Assembly (NCBI GenBank): GCA_030428885.1
Contig: JAUIEJ010000011.1
Coordinates: 57,279-121,278, forward strand
From: Gemmatimonadota bacterium
Lineage (GTDB): Bacteria; Gemmatimonadota; Gemmatimonadetes; Longimicrobiales; Gaopeijiaceae
DNA: 64,000 bases
Direction of reading: 5' to 3'
Shown here in pieces: positions 1-8,494 of this stretch. The notes beneath the pieces are model-generated. The model had not been told where the DNA came from and did no database searches. It saw only the letters and a program-made list of their open reading frames with translations. Made by a program: the position numbers and the translations under genes. The first letter of the stretch is position 1. Every line of letters begins with the position of its first letter.

Positions 1-27
1 GCCGACGAGAGACGGTCGCGCCTTCAT
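1..27 (-). CDS. Possible start of a gene leaving the left edge
   Basis: On the minus strand an ATG at 27 opens a frame (Met-Lys-Ala-Arg-Pro-Ser-Leu-Val-Gly) that runs off the window. A GGAG about nine bases upstream would suit as a ribosome binding site. The start resembles a signal-peptide N-terminus, but only nine codons are visible, so no family can be named. It would be divergent from the barrel gene at 246, and 28..245 would be the shared promoter region. That stretch holds a 12-bp palindrome at 147-158 and nothing else that I recognise. Confidence 0.3.
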
Positions 28-245
28 GGCGATGGCTCCGGAGAGGGGAACGAGGCTCACACCCGCCGTGGCGTCGAAGCGCCCCGGGGTCGGACATCCA
101 CCCCCCCCGTGTCCGATTCCGCGAGCGGGCGTCGCCACATGGATGAGCCCGATCGGGCCCGATTCCGCTACTACGGATGGAGGCCCGACTCCCGAGTCTC
201 CGATTCGACCCGACTCAGAGACGCTTCCCCGAGGAGTTGTTCGGC

Positions 246-2330
246 ATGCGATCCCCGCCTGTCTCGCCCCGCCGCCGTCCCCGGTGGTCGGCGACCCTGG
301 TCCTGGCCGGCGCCGCCCTGACCGGCGCCGCGCCGGCCGCGGCCCAGGAACCCGAGCCCCTCACGGTGCGCTCGTCGGCCACCGACGGCTTCGTCGACGC
401 CGACCAGGCCATCGAGCTGACCTTCAATCGGCCGGTGCTGCGGCCCGCGGAGCGGGTGGCCGTCTTCCTGGAGGAGATGGACATCACCGACCTCTTCGAG
501 CGCCGTCCCGAGACCATGCGCTACGATCCCCGGGTGCTGCCCCTCAACTCGGGCGAACACGAGATGGTGGTCTACCGGGTGAGCGCCGGCGAGTGGACCG
601 AGATCGGGCGGGTGGGGCTGCGGGTCCGCACGGCCCTGGGCTTCGACACCAGCGAGACCGATCCGTCGGCCACGGCGGCGTGGTCCACCCGGGTGGCCAA
701 GGGCTTCGATCCGGAAGACAACGACCCGGGCGAGATTCCGGGCAACGTCGACATGCAGCTCGGCCTCCGGTCCGAACAAGCCCGGGGCGAGACCCGCCTG
801 GTGACCCAGGCCTCGGTGGTGGGCGCCAGCGAGCGGGAATACGCCCTGCGCTTCGGCGAACTCGAAGACGACGCCCCCCTCTTCGACCTCTCCAGCTATC
901 AACTCCAGGCGGCCCGGGGTCCGGTGGAACTCGCCGTGGGCCACGTCTCCGCCGGCGATCAGCGCCATCTCATCTCGGGCTTCGGCAGTCGAGGGGCCAC
1001 CCTGGCGCTGCGCCCCGACCAGCGGGTCGACCTCTCCCTGGGCGCCCTCCACGGCAATCAGGTGGTGGGATGGGGAGATCTCATCGGGGGCACGGAGGCG
1101 GACCACCGCATCGTCACCGGGGCCGTGGGGGTCGAGGCCCTGGCCGAGCCCGGCAAGCTGCGGGTCGAGCTCTCGGGCATGAGCGGCTCCATTCTCCCCC
1201 TCTCGGGCTTCAACCAGGGGGTGGTGAACGACGCCGAGAAGAGCCGGGGTGTGGGCGTGCGGGTCCAGGCCGCGGCGCTGGATCGCCGGGTGCGCCTGGA
1301 CGCCGGCTTCGCCCGGAGCACCTTCGACAATCCCGACGACCCCACGCTGGCCCAGGGGCTCGATCTGGTGGACGTGGTGGAGGAGACCCACGCCGCCCGC
1401 TACCTGGACGCCAGCGTGGACCTGCTGCGCAATCTGCGCCTGGGTGAGACGCGGTCGGCCCGTCTTTCCGTGGGACTCCGCCACGAACGGGTCGATCCCC
1501 TCTACCGGAGCCTCGGCGCCTACGCCTCGGCCGATCGCCTGAACAACGCCCTGGACGTCCAGGCCGACGTGGCCGGGGTGGGCATCCAGGCCAACTGGGC
1601 CGGGACCCGCAACAATCTGGACGACATCGTCTCGATCCTCACCAGCAAGACGCGCCGGCGCGGCCTCACCCTGCGGGTGCCGCTGGCCCGGGTCGTGGAG
1701 TCCGAGTCCCGCTGGATTCCCGACCTGAACGCCTCGGCCAACCGCACCCACCAGTTCGGCGAGGGCTCGCCGGAGAACGGCGGCTTCTCGCCGTCCCACA
1801 TTCCCGATCAGGTCAGCACCGACCGCTCGGCCTCGGCCAGTTGGCGCTTCGACAAGGTGGGGCTGTCGTACCGCTGGAACCGCAGCGAGCAGGACAACCG
1901 GCAGGAGGGCCGGGAGGACGCCGACTTCGTGGGTGTCCGCCACGGGGTCGACGTCCAGATCACGGCGTGGAGCCGCATCCAGGCGGGGGTGAACCTCGGC
2001 CTCGAGTCCTCCGAGGATCTGGGCGCCGACGAAGTGGACGAGACCGTGCGCTACGGCTTCAACGTGAGCTGGCAGGTGTTCGACCGCAGCGCCATGAGCC
2101 TGCGGTGGTCGGACACCACCACCGAAGACCAGGCCGCCACCCGGGGGCGGGGCAACTCGTCGGTGGACGCCCAGTGGTCGTCGGTGCTGCCCTACCTGGA
2201 CCGGTTCCAGGGGCAGTACTTCCTGCGCTACACCCGCAACGTCTCGGATTCGTTCGACACGACCTTCGACTTCGACGACCAGCGCCGGTCGTGGTGGCTC
2301 GATCTCGGCTTCAACTTCACGTTCTTCTAG
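246..2330 (+). CDS. Secreted outer-membrane beta-barrel-like protein
   Basis: Codes for about 694 residues. The start at 246 is preceded by AGGAG at 232-236 (nine-base spacing) and gives a typical signal peptide: Arg-rich n-region, Ala/Leu core, cleavage near the AAAQ at residues 31-34. An upstream in-frame ATG at 177 would bury the signal peptide and is rejected. After a short Ig-like N-terminal stretch (about 35-150) the protein is a long run of alternating polar and hydrophobic strands with many Arg/Asp/Glu turns. It ends in aromatic-rich strands with a terminal Phe-Phe, the usual beta-signal of an outer-membrane barrel. I recognise no named family. It is followed 14 bases later by a second secreted protein, so the two probably form an operon and may work together at the cell surface. 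Confidence 0.75.
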   Translation: MRSPPVSPRRRPRWSATLVLAGAALTGAAPAAAQEPEPLTVRSSATDGFVDADQAIELTFNRPVLRPAERVAVFLEEMDITDLFERRPETMRYDPRVLPLNSGEHEMVVYRVSAGEWTEIGRVGLRVRTALGFDTSETDPSATAAWSTRVAKGFDPEDNDPGEIPGNVDMQLGLRSEQARGETRLVTQASVVGASEREYALRFGELEDDAPLFDLSSYQLQAARGPVELAVGHVSAGDQRHLISGFGSRGATLALRPDQRVDLSLGALHGNQVVGWGDLIGGTEADHRIVTGAVGVEALAEPGKLRVELSGMSGSILPLSGFNQGVVNDAEKSRGVGVRVQAAALDRRVRLDAGFARSTFDNPDDPTLAQGLDLVDVVEETHAARYLDASVDLLRNLRLGETRSARLSVGLRHERVDPLYRSLGAYASADRLNNALDVQADVAGVGIQANWAGTRNNLDDIVSILTSKTRRRGLTLRVPLARVVESESRWIPDLNASANRTHQFGEGSPENGGFSPSHIPDQVSTDRSASASWRFDKVGLSYRWNRSEQDNRQEGREDADFVGVRHGVDVQITAWSRIQAGVNLGLESSEDLGADEVDETVRYGFNVSWQVFDRSAMSLRWSDTTTEDQAATRGRGNSSVDAQWSSVLPYLDRFQGQYFLRYTRNVSDSFDTTFDFDDQRRSWWLDLGFNFTFF

Positions 2331-2344
2331 GAGAGGAGCGGATC

Positions 2345-3640
2345 ATGCGTCGCCTTTCGACCGTCTTCGCCCTCGCCCTGGGGGGCGCGCTCCTGGCCCC
2401 TGCCTCGTCGGTGTCGGGTCAGATCCAGCGTCACCCCACCGGGGTCAACGTCAACGCCACCGGGGCCACCACCGTCTTCATCAGCTTCGGCAACCTCGAG
2501 GGCTACGTGCCCGTGGAGGCCCTCTGGTGCGGCGAGTTGATTCCCGCCACCCCGGACCTGGGAGACAAGTGCGATCCCTCGACCCTCTTCGGGGCCCTCC
2601 CGATCCGGTACGCCCAGGGACGCTCCAGCGGCCAGGACGGCTTCACCGACATCATGTCCATTCCCCCGTCGGTGGCCCGGCGTGCCTACCAGGCCGCCGC
2701 CGAGGGCGCCGATTCCCGCTTCTTCTACGTGCGCCGGTTCTCCGATCCCCAGGGGGTGCGGCCCGATCAGTTCGTCACCGTCACCTGCCGTATGACGTCG
2801 GGCGGCGCCCGGGTGCCCCTCTCGCTCCTGGACGTGCGCCTGCGCTTCGTCACCGACGACGCGGTGCTGTCGGTGCGCACGGGCGAGGCCCCGCCGCCCC
2901 TCCAGGCCGAGATCCACTACACGGGCACGGGCAACCTGGTGGGCCGGTGGGAGGTGGTCATGCCCGGCGAAGACCCGCCCACCTCCGACGACCTCCTCAC
3001 CGAAGCCACCCTTCCCGCCGAGCTCCGGGGCACCCAGCGGCGCTACACCGAGCTGGAGCGGTTCAACATCTTCCTGCCTCCCACGGGAGAGGTGGTGCTC
3101 CCGGGCCCCGACGTCACCGACCTGCCCACGGCCCGGAACGGCATGTACCAGGTGCTGCTCCGCATCGAGGCCAGCGGCGACAAGGAGGGCGACTCGGATC
3201 TGGCCGCCGCCGGGGCGGGGGAGGGGGTGGTGCGCAGCGGCGCCGTGGCGGGATTCCCCATTCCCCCGTTGCGCTACTTCGTCGGCGACGCCGGCGCCGT
3301 GGGAGTGGCGGGCGCCCGACTGCGGGCCCTGTTCCCCGCCGCCGATTCCATCGTGGACCCCGGCGAGCCCGTGACCTTCACCTGGACCCAGATGGGGGCC
3401 GCCCTCCTGTACCGTCTCGAGGTGCGCACCCCCGACGAGGTGCCGGTGTTGTCGGCGCTGCTCCAACCCGGATCGGCCACGTACCGGGCCCCGGACTGGC
3501 TCGCGGAGCGGGCGGGCGAGGGGGTCGTGGAATGGCGGGTCCAGGCCCTGGGAAGTGGGGGCGCCGTGGTGAGCGAGACCCCCTGGCAGCGCCTGATCCT
3601 GACGGGGGGGACTCCGGGGCCGGGAGGGGGCGGCGGCTGA
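2345..3640 (+). CDS. Secreted protein of unknown function, partner of the preceding barrel
   Basis: Codes for 431 residues. The start at 2345 follows a GGAGAGGAG tract just after the upstream stop codon and opens a signal peptide (two Arg, a Leu/Ala core, cleavage near residue 24, before QIQRHP). There are no further membrane segments. The C-terminal third (roughly 325-420) reads like one fibronectin/Ig-type domain (motif DPGEPVTFTW, then a strand ending in EWRVQALG), followed by a Gly-rich tail. The middle part contains several Cys (for instance around residues 59, 76 and 150) that could form disulfides outside the cytoplasm. I do not recognise the family. Tight coupling to the barrel gene suggests an envelope or surface role. 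Confidence 0.7.
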   Translation: MRRLSTVFALALGGALLAPASSVSGQIQRHPTGVNVNATGATTVFISFGNLEGYVPVEALWCGELIPATPDLGDKCDPSTLFGALPIRYAQGRSSGQDGFTDIMSIPPSVARRAYQAAAEGADSRFFYVRRFSDPQGVRPDQFVTVTCRMTSGGARVPLSLLDVRLRFVTDDAVLSVRTGEAPPPLQAEIHYTGTGNLVGRWEVVMPGEDPPTSDDLLTEATLPAELRGTQRRYTELERFNIFLPPTGEVVLPGPDVTDLPTARNGMYQVLLRIEASGDKEGDSDLAAAGAGEGVVRSGAVAGFPIPPLRYFVGDAGAVGVAGARLRALFPAADSIVDPGEPVTFTWTQMGAALLYRLEVRTPDEVPVLSALLQPGSATYRAPDWLAERAGEGVVEWRVQALGSGGAVVSETPWQRLILTGGTPGPGGGGG

Positions 3641-3697
3641 GGCGCCGGGCCGGCGGGCCATGTGGCGGTGGGTCCCGGGGGGTCGCATGTTGAACGC

Positions 3698-4930
3698 ATG
3701 ACGACGCACCCGTGGGACACCGTCTGGCTGGGAGGGACCCTGGCCACCTTCGATCCGAACCGGCCCGGCCCGTGGGGGGCGCTTCCCGAGGCGGCCCTGG
3801 GGGTGAAGAACGGGCGCATCGTCTGGATCGGCCCCCTCACCGACCTCCCCGAGCCCCCCGATGTGGTGGCCCGGGAGGTGCGGTCCGTGCCCGACACCTG
3901 GATCACCCCCGGCCTGGTGGATTGCCACACCCACGCCGTCTTCGGCGGCGATCGAGCCGACGAATTCGCCGCCCGACTCGCCGGCGCCGACTACGCCGAA
4001 CTGGCCCGGGCCGGCGGGGGCATCCGGAGCACCGTGCGGGCCACCCGAGCCGCCGACGACGAACCCCTGCGGGCCGCAGCCGAAGCCCGGCTCCGGGATC
4101 TGGCCCGGGACGGCGTCACCACCGTGGAGGTGAAGTCCGGCTACGACCTCACGGTGGAGGGCGAGCTGCGCATGCTCGACGTGGCCCACGCCGCGGGTCG
4201 GCGGGCCGGTGTGGCGGTGCAGGGCACTCTTCTGGCCCTTCACGCCCTCCCCGACGAGTTCGCCCACGACCGGGCGGCCTACGTCGACCTGGTGGCCCGG
4301 GAGATGGTGCCCCGGGCCGCGGAGCAGGGTCGGGCCGCCCAGGTCGACGCCTTCGTGGAGGACATCGCCTTCTCGGCCGAGGAATGCGCCCCGGTGTTCC
4401 GGGCGGCCCGAGCGGCGGGCCTGGGGCTACGGGTCCATGCCGACCAGCTCACCGACTCCGGCGGCGCCGTCCTGGCCGGGGAGTGGGGCGCCGCCAGCGC
4501 CGACCACCTGGAGCGCACCTCGCCCCAGGGCGTTCGAGCCATGGCCGACGGCGGTTGCGTGGCGGTGCTGCTCCCCGGCGCCTACCTCACGCTCCGGGAC
4601 GACCACCCCCCTCCGGTGGCGGCGTTTCGGGAGGCCGGCGTCCCCATGGCCGTGGCCACCGACCTCAATCCCGGGTCGTCCCCCCTCCGCTCCCTCCGCA
4701 CCGCCGCGGCGCTGGCCTGCTCCCTCTTCGGCCTCACCCCCGCCGAGGCCCTGGCCGGGGTCACCCGTGAGGCGGCCCGGGCCCTGGGGCTGGACGATCG
4801 GGGCGTTCTCGAGGTGGGACGTCGGGCCGATCTGGCGGTGTGGCACGTGAAACGTCCGGAGGAACTCGCCTATTGGATCGGCGGCGAGCTTCTCCGGACG
4901 CGGGTCCTGGAGGGGATCGAAGAGGGCTGA
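3698..4930 (+). CDS. hutI: Imidazolonepropionase
   Basis: Amidohydrolase of 410 residues that hydrolyses 4-imidazolone-5-propionate to N-formimino-L-glutamate, the third step of histidine degradation. The family metal-binding motif is plain: CHTHAVFGG with His77 and His79 near the start of the barrel. It is followed by VEVKSGYDL, by HADQLTDSGGA (a further metal His) and by the catalytic Asp in ATDLNPGSSP. The length matches the family (about 400-420). ATG 3698 was preferred to GTG 3662 because the protein then begins at the usual first beta strand. No hutH, hutU or hutG lies nearby, so the rest of the Hut pathway must be elsewhere or missing. It runs convergently into the gene ending at 4938, seven bases away. 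Confidence 0.93.
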   Translation: MTTHPWDTVWLGGTLATFDPNRPGPWGALPEAALGVKNGRIVWIGPLTDLPEPPDVVAREVRSVPDTWITPGLVDCHTHAVFGGDRADEFAARLAGADYAELARAGGGIRSTVRATRAADDEPLRAAAEARLRDLARDGVTTVEVKSGYDLTVEGELRMLDVAHAAGRRAGVAVQGTLLALHALPDEFAHDRAAYVDLVAREMVPRAAEQGRAAQVDAFVEDIAFSAEECAPVFRAARAAGLGLRVHADQLTDSGGAVLAGEWGAASADHLERTSPQGVRAMADGGCVAVLLPGAYLTLRDDHPPPVAAFREAGVPMAVATDLNPGSSPLRSLRTAAALACSLFGLTPAEALAGVTREAARALGLDDRGVLEVGRRADLAVWHVKRPEELAYWIGGELLRTRVLEGIEEG

Positions 4931-4937
4931 GCTCCCC

Positions 4938-6611
4938 TCAGATCCCTCCTCCGCCACCCCGGCGGGTGGGCGGACGGGCCGTGCCCGACGAGCCGCTGCG
5001 GGTGGGCCCCGACGAGCGGGTCGGAACCGCCCGGGTCGTGCCCCCCGAACTCCGGGTGGGCGCCGAGCGCGCCGCGCCCCCGCCCGACGAACTCCGGGTC
5101 GTGGGAACCGCCCGGGCCGTGCCGCCGCTGCTCCGGGTCGGGGTCGCCCGGGTGGCGCCACCCGACGACCGGGTGGGGGCCGAGCGGGTCGCCGCGCCCG
5201 AGCTCCGGGTCGTGGGCACCGACCGGGTCGTGGTGGGGCGGGTCGGCGCCGCCGTTCCCCCGGTGCGGGTGGTGGGGCGGGCCCGGGTGGTGGTGGGCGC
5301 GCTCCGGGTGGGTCGGGCCGACCGGGTGGTCGGGGCCGACGGCGTCCGGGGTGCCGCCGTGCCGCTCCGGGTGGTGGGACGGGTGGGCGCGGCGGTTCCG
5401 CCGCCGCGGGTCGTGGGCACCCGGGCCGAGGGCGGCGCCGTGGTCCGGGTCGGCGTGTCGCCGCCGGTCCGGGCCGTGGGCGTTCCGCTCCGGGTCGAGG
5501 CCGGCGGGGTGGTCCGGGTCGACGGGGGCGTGCCCCGGACCGTACCCCCCCGGAGGGCGTCGGACGGCCGGGTGCGGACCGAACCCGGCGCCGCGGCGTC
5601 GGGCCCCGTCCGGCGGGTCGTGGGCGCCGCCACGCCGCGATCCGGCGTCCGGGACGGCACCGCCTGGCCCGGAGCCCCGTCGCCCGGACGGGTCCGGGTC
5701 GAGGTGGGCGCCGCGGTGCTGCCCGGCCTCGTGCGGGCCGTGGGCGTCGGGCTGGCCGCGCGGCCGCCGTCCGTGGGCGTCCTGGACGGGACCGCCGCCC
5801 GGCCCGTTCCCACCCGGGTCGACGCGGGCTGGGCCCGGGTCGTGGCCGTGGGCGCGCTCCCGCTCCGGGGCACGGCGGTCCGGCCCGTGTCCCGGGCGCC
5901 CCCCCCTTCCTTGTAGACCGGCCCGCTGGATCCCCACGCCCAGGGCGAGCCCGAGCGGCGACCGCCGCCGGCCACCACCACGGTGGACCCGTAGGGCCAC
6001 CCGCCGTAGGGAGAACCGCCCCACGCCGAGCCCCAGTGGTCCCAGGGATCGTACGACCAGTAGGGTCCCCACGAGGGCCAGAACGGATCGGGACGGTAGA
6101 TGAAGGCGCCCCCACCGGCCCAGACGTCCACGCCCCAGCCCCCCCACGGGCGCCGGACCCGGTACCGGTCGAAGTAGCGGGCCGCCGACACGCCCCGGTA
6201 GCCGAAGGTGGGGCCCGCCACGATGCAGTCGTAGTACCACGCGGAGCGCCAGGTCGTGGCGTAGGTCCAGACGTCCCACGCCCACGGATCGTAGTAGCCG
6301 GCGCACCGCGGTCTCACCTGTCCGTAGCCGTACCCGTAGTCGTCGTACGCGCCCCACGAGCTCCGGCCCCAGGTGGCTCCGTGGTATCCGCCCCGGAAGT
6401 CGTAGTCGTGCCAGGAGTCCCAGCCGCCGTACAACCCGGCGCCGCCCCCGCCCGCCCACAATCCCGTGCCCGTGGACACGGTCATTCCGAAGTGGACCCC
6501 GTCGAACAGCCCCGTGCCGAAGCCGAGTCCCAGCGAGAACCCTCCCTGGGCCGCGGCCCCCGCGGGAAGCAGGGCCAGGGTCAGGAGAGCCGCAGCGGAC
6601 CGAACACGCAT
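4938..6611 (-). CDS. Secreted low-complexity protein rich in Arg, Thr, Ser, Pro and Gly
   Basis: Codes for 557 residues. The start at 6611 has AGGTG eight bases upstream and gives a signal peptide ending in GAAAQG; a Met 12 codons upstream is less likely. Residues ~22-235 are very rich in Gly, Tyr, Trp and Asp with repeated aromatic-Gly patterns. Residues ~240-550 are disordered and built from short degenerate repeats such as PTRSSGG, TRSSGGAT and APTRPTTRSG, with almost no acidic or hydrophobic residues in the last 200. The basic tail could bind polysaccharide, nucleic acid or the cell surface, but this is a guess. The long repeat tract makes all frames open, so overlapping frames here are shadows. 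No known domain is recognised. Confidence 0.7.
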   Translation of the reverse strand: MRVRSAAALLTLALLPAGAAAQGGFSLGLGFGTGLFDGVHFGMTVSTGTGLWAGGGGAGLYGGWDSWHDYDFRGGYHGATWGRSSWGAYDDYGYGYGQVRPRCAGYYDPWAWDVWTYATTWRSAWYYDCIVAGPTFGYRGVSAARYFDRYRVRRPWGGWGVDVWAGGGAFIYRPDPFWPSWGPYWSYDPWDHWGSAWGGSPYGGWPYGSTVVVAGGGRRSGSPWAWGSSGPVYKEGGGARDTGRTAVPRSGSAPTATTRAQPASTRVGTGRAAVPSRTPTDGGRAASPTPTARTRPGSTAAPTSTRTRPGDGAPGQAVPSRTPDRGVAAPTTRRTGPDAAAPGSVRTRPSDALRGGTVRGTPPSTRTTPPASTRSGTPTARTGGDTPTRTTAPPSARVPTTRGGGTAAPTRPTTRSGTAAPRTPSAPTTRSARPTRSAPTTTRARPTTRTGGTAAPTRPTTTRSVPTTRSSGAATRSAPTRSSGGATRATPTRSSGGTARAVPTTRSSSGGGAARSAPTRSSGGTTRAVPTRSSGPTRSGSSGTARPPTRRGGGGGI

Positions 6612-6684
6612 CGTACGCACCTCACATACCTCCGGTGGTGGATTCACCCGCCCGAAAGAGCAGGGAACATGCCAGGGGAGCGGC

Positions 6685-6708
6685 GTCGCACACTAAACCA
6701 TGTGCGAC
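6685..6708. repeat. Inverted repeat, possible operator
   Basis: GTCGCAC at 6685-6691 and its perfect complement GTGCGAC at 6702-6708 flank a ten-base AT-richer spacer. A related block, TGTCGCGCAC, follows at 6718-6727. It lies 75-115 bases upstream of the secreted low-complexity protein starting at 6611, between it and the small upstream gene. The symmetry and position suit a repressor or activator site, but no regulator family is assigned. Confidence 0.35.
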
Positions 6709-6818
6709 AACGACTTGTGTCGCGCACCTGAAGTCATGGGTGACACGCCGTCCTCCCGGGGTTGTCCGGCCTCGGGGACACGAACCCGGCCGGGTGTGGT
6801 TCCAGGGGGACGGGGCGA

Positions 6819-6947
6819 TCACGGGGTGATCCAGCGCAGGATCAGCCAGACGACGGCCACGGCCAGGAACGGCGTGAGGGTCAGGATCAGCCGTGCCCCG
6901 GCGCCGGCCGGAACGGAGTCGTCGTCGGGTTCCCGGGGAGCCGTCAT
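6819..6947 (-). CDS. Small single-span membrane protein
   Basis: An ORF of 42 codons. The start at 6947 has AGGA about ten bases upstream. The product has a short acidic N-terminus (residues 1-18, with EPDDD) followed by one clear membrane helix (about 20-40, ending VVWLILRWITP). Longer in-frame extensions upstream have no ribosome binding site and a composition typical of noncoding frames. It is co-directional with the gene at 4938-6611 but separated by 207 bases, so a shared transcript is possible, not certain. The function is unknown. Confidence 0.5.
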   Translation of the reverse strand: MTAPREPDDDSVPAGAGARLILTLTPFLAVAVVWLILRWITP

Positions 6948-7319
6948 GGGGGGTCCTGGAGGGGCGAGGGGTGAAACCGCCACGAGGGGCCCGGCGTAGT
7001 CGACCTTGCCCCGTGGCGCCGGAGGTGGAAGATTGAAGACCGAGCCCGGGAGTCGTCCGATCGAATCGATCACACGCGACCCCGGGTCCTCCGGACTCCC
7101 TCTTCCGGGAGCCCGAGTCCCCCGTTCGAAGACGTGGTTCCGGTCCGGCGTGCCGCACCCAGTGTGGCTCGCGCGTGCCGTTCCCGCCACCCTTCGGCAG
7201 CGTTCGGGGGTTCATTTCGCCGGTTCGGGTGCGCCCGATCCAGCGTTCTCAAGCCACGGCGCGCTTTCGGCGACGATCGCGAGCGGGCCCGACGACACCC
7301 ACAACGACGACGAACGAAC
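6948..7319. other. Intergenic region between a small membrane protein and rho
   Basis: This is the longest gap in the window (372 bases). I see no convincing ORF, tRNA or U-tract terminator. GGACTC at 7093-7098 and GAGTCC at 7115-7120 can form a hairpin with an inner CTC/GAG pair, about 200 bases ahead of rho, and could be part of a rho leader. Frames that run through this gap into rho are Arg-rich and lack any Rho N-terminal domain signature. Confidence 0.5.
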
Positions 7320-8462
7320 GTGAGCGACGATTCCCCCCTCGGGATTCTCGAAGTACTGGGCGGTGGCTCGGGCTTCATCCGGCGAAAGGTCGCCGGGTAC
7401 ATCCCCAGCAAGGACGACATCTACGTCGGATCCCGGGTCATCAACAAGTTCGGCCTCCGGACCGGCGACGAACTCGACGGCAAGGTCGGCAACCGTCCCA
7501 AGTCCGGGAAGAGCCCGCCGCTGGTGCATCTCGACACGGTCAACGGGCGCCCCCCGGAAGACGCCAAGAGCCGCCCCGACTTCGACCGGCTCAGCGCCAT
7601 GCACCCCGATCAGCAGCTCCGCCTCGAGTGTGGGCGCACGATCATGGGGCGGGCCGACTACACGAATCGGGTCATCGATCTCTTCTGCCCCTTCGGCAAG
7701 GGGCAGCGCGCCATGATCGTGGCCCCGGCCAAGGCCGGGAAGACCACGGTGCTCCAGTCCGTGGCCGAGGGGATCGTGACGAACCACCCCGAGTGCACCC
7801 TCTACATCCTCCTGGTGGACGAGCGCCCCGAAGAAGTCACCGAGATGGAGTCGGTGGGCTTCGGCGAGGTCATCGCCTCCACCTTCGACCGTCAGGCCGA
7901 CCGCCACACCCAGGTGGCCGAAATGACCCTGGAGCGGGCGAGGCGCCGAGTGGAGCACGGCGAGGACGTGGTCATCATCCTCGACTCCATCACCCGTCTG
8001 GCCCGGGCCTACAACACGGTGGAGGAGGGGAGCGGCCGCACCCTGTCCGGCGGCCTCGACGCCCAGTCGCTGGAGAAGCCCAAGCGGTTCCTGGGAAGCG
8101 CCCGGAAGATCGCCGACCACCAGGGCGGCGGGTCACTGACCATCATCGCCACGGCGCTGGTGGACACGGGCAGCCGCATGGATCAGGTGATCTTCGAGGA
8201 GTTCAAGGGCACGGGAAACAGCGAACTCGTGCTGTCCCGGGAGCTCGCCGATCGCCGGATCTTCCCGGCCATCGACATCCCGGCCTCGGCCACCCGGAAG
8301 GAAGAGCTCCTCCTGGAGCCCGACTATCTCGACCTGTCCCGGGCCCTGCGGCGTCAGCTCGCCGGCGTCTCCAACACCGACGCCATGACCGAGCTGCTGG
8401 GGGTCATGAAGAAGATGCCCACCAATCAGGACCTGGTGGACTACTACAAGCAGCGCGTCTGA
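7320..8462 (+). CDS. rho: Transcription termination factor Rho (short form)
   Basis: Hexameric RNA-dependent ATPase that terminates transcription. With GTG 7320 the protein has 380 residues. It opens directly in the cold-shock-like RNA-binding domain (LGILEVLGGGSGFIRR, residues 7-22). The RecA-like motor follows, with Walker A PAKAGKTT around 136-143, Walker B VVIILDSITRLARAYN, the Q-loop region VDTGSRMDQVIFEEFKGTGN and the R-loop. It lacks the helical Rho_N domain that precedes this in E. coli (419 residues). No clear ribosome binding site precedes GTG 7320, so an upstream start cannot be excluded, but the extension encoded there is only Arg-rich. It is monocistronic, and the stop codon lies in a hairpin shared with the next gene. 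Confidence 0.93.
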   Translation: MSDDSPLGILEVLGGGSGFIRRKVAGYIPSKDDIYVGSRVINKFGLRTGDELDGKVGNRPKSGKSPPLVHLDTVNGRPPEDAKSRPDFDRLSAMHPDQQLRLECGRTIMGRADYTNRVIDLFCPFGKGQRAMIVAPAKAGKTTVLQSVAEGIVTNHPECTLYILLVDERPEEVTEMESVGFGEVIASTFDRQADRHTQVAEMTLERARRRVEHGEDVVIILDSITRLARAYNTVEEGSGRTLSGGLDAQSLEKPKRFLGSARKIADHQGGGSLTIIATALVDTGSRMDQVIFEEFKGTGNSELVLSRELADRRIFPAIDIPASATRKEELLLEPDYLDLSRALRRQLAGVSNTDAMTELLGVMKKMPTNQDLVDYYKQRV

Positions 8463-8494
8463 CCCCGACCCCCTCCGGGTCCCGGACGGGGTCA
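8460..8494. terminator. Bidirectional stem-loop between two convergent genes
   Basis: TGACCCCG at 8460-8467 pairs perfectly with CGGGGTCA at 8487-8494. The left arm contains the rho stop codon and the right arm contains the stop codon of the minus-strand gene ending at 8492. There is no U-tract, so termination may need Rho. Confidence 0.45.

Noticed and set aside
147..158. 12-bp palindrome GCCCGATCGGGC upstream of the first gene
   Set aside because: Short palindromes are frequent at this GC content, and nothing else marks it as a site.
171..1943. Long open frames on the opposite strand and in other frames of the first barrel gene (also 26-1447)
   Set aside because: GC-rich coding DNA keeps several frames open. 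These have Arg/Gly/Pro-rich composition, no signal peptide or motif, and no ribosome binding site, while the plus-strand frame gives a signal peptide and barrel pattern.
2327..4267. 646-codon minus-strand frame across the secreted protein and hutI
   Set aside because: It is antisense to a clear imidazolonepropionase and to a secreted protein with a good start; no recognisable domain.
4840..5916. Val/Arg-rich plus-strand frame with strikingly regular VGxxRVV repeats
   Set aside because: It is the antisense image of the repeat tail of the secreted protein at 4938-6611, which has the signal peptide and ribosome binding site.
5000..5920. Possible CRISPR or tandem DNA repeat
   Set aside because: The periodicity comes from degenerate protein-coding repeats of variable length. 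There are no constant repeats with unique spacers.
6948..7319. N-terminal extension of Rho from an upstream ATG at 7134
   Set aside because: The added 62 residues are Arg-rich noncoding-like sequence with no Rho_N pattern or ribosome binding site.
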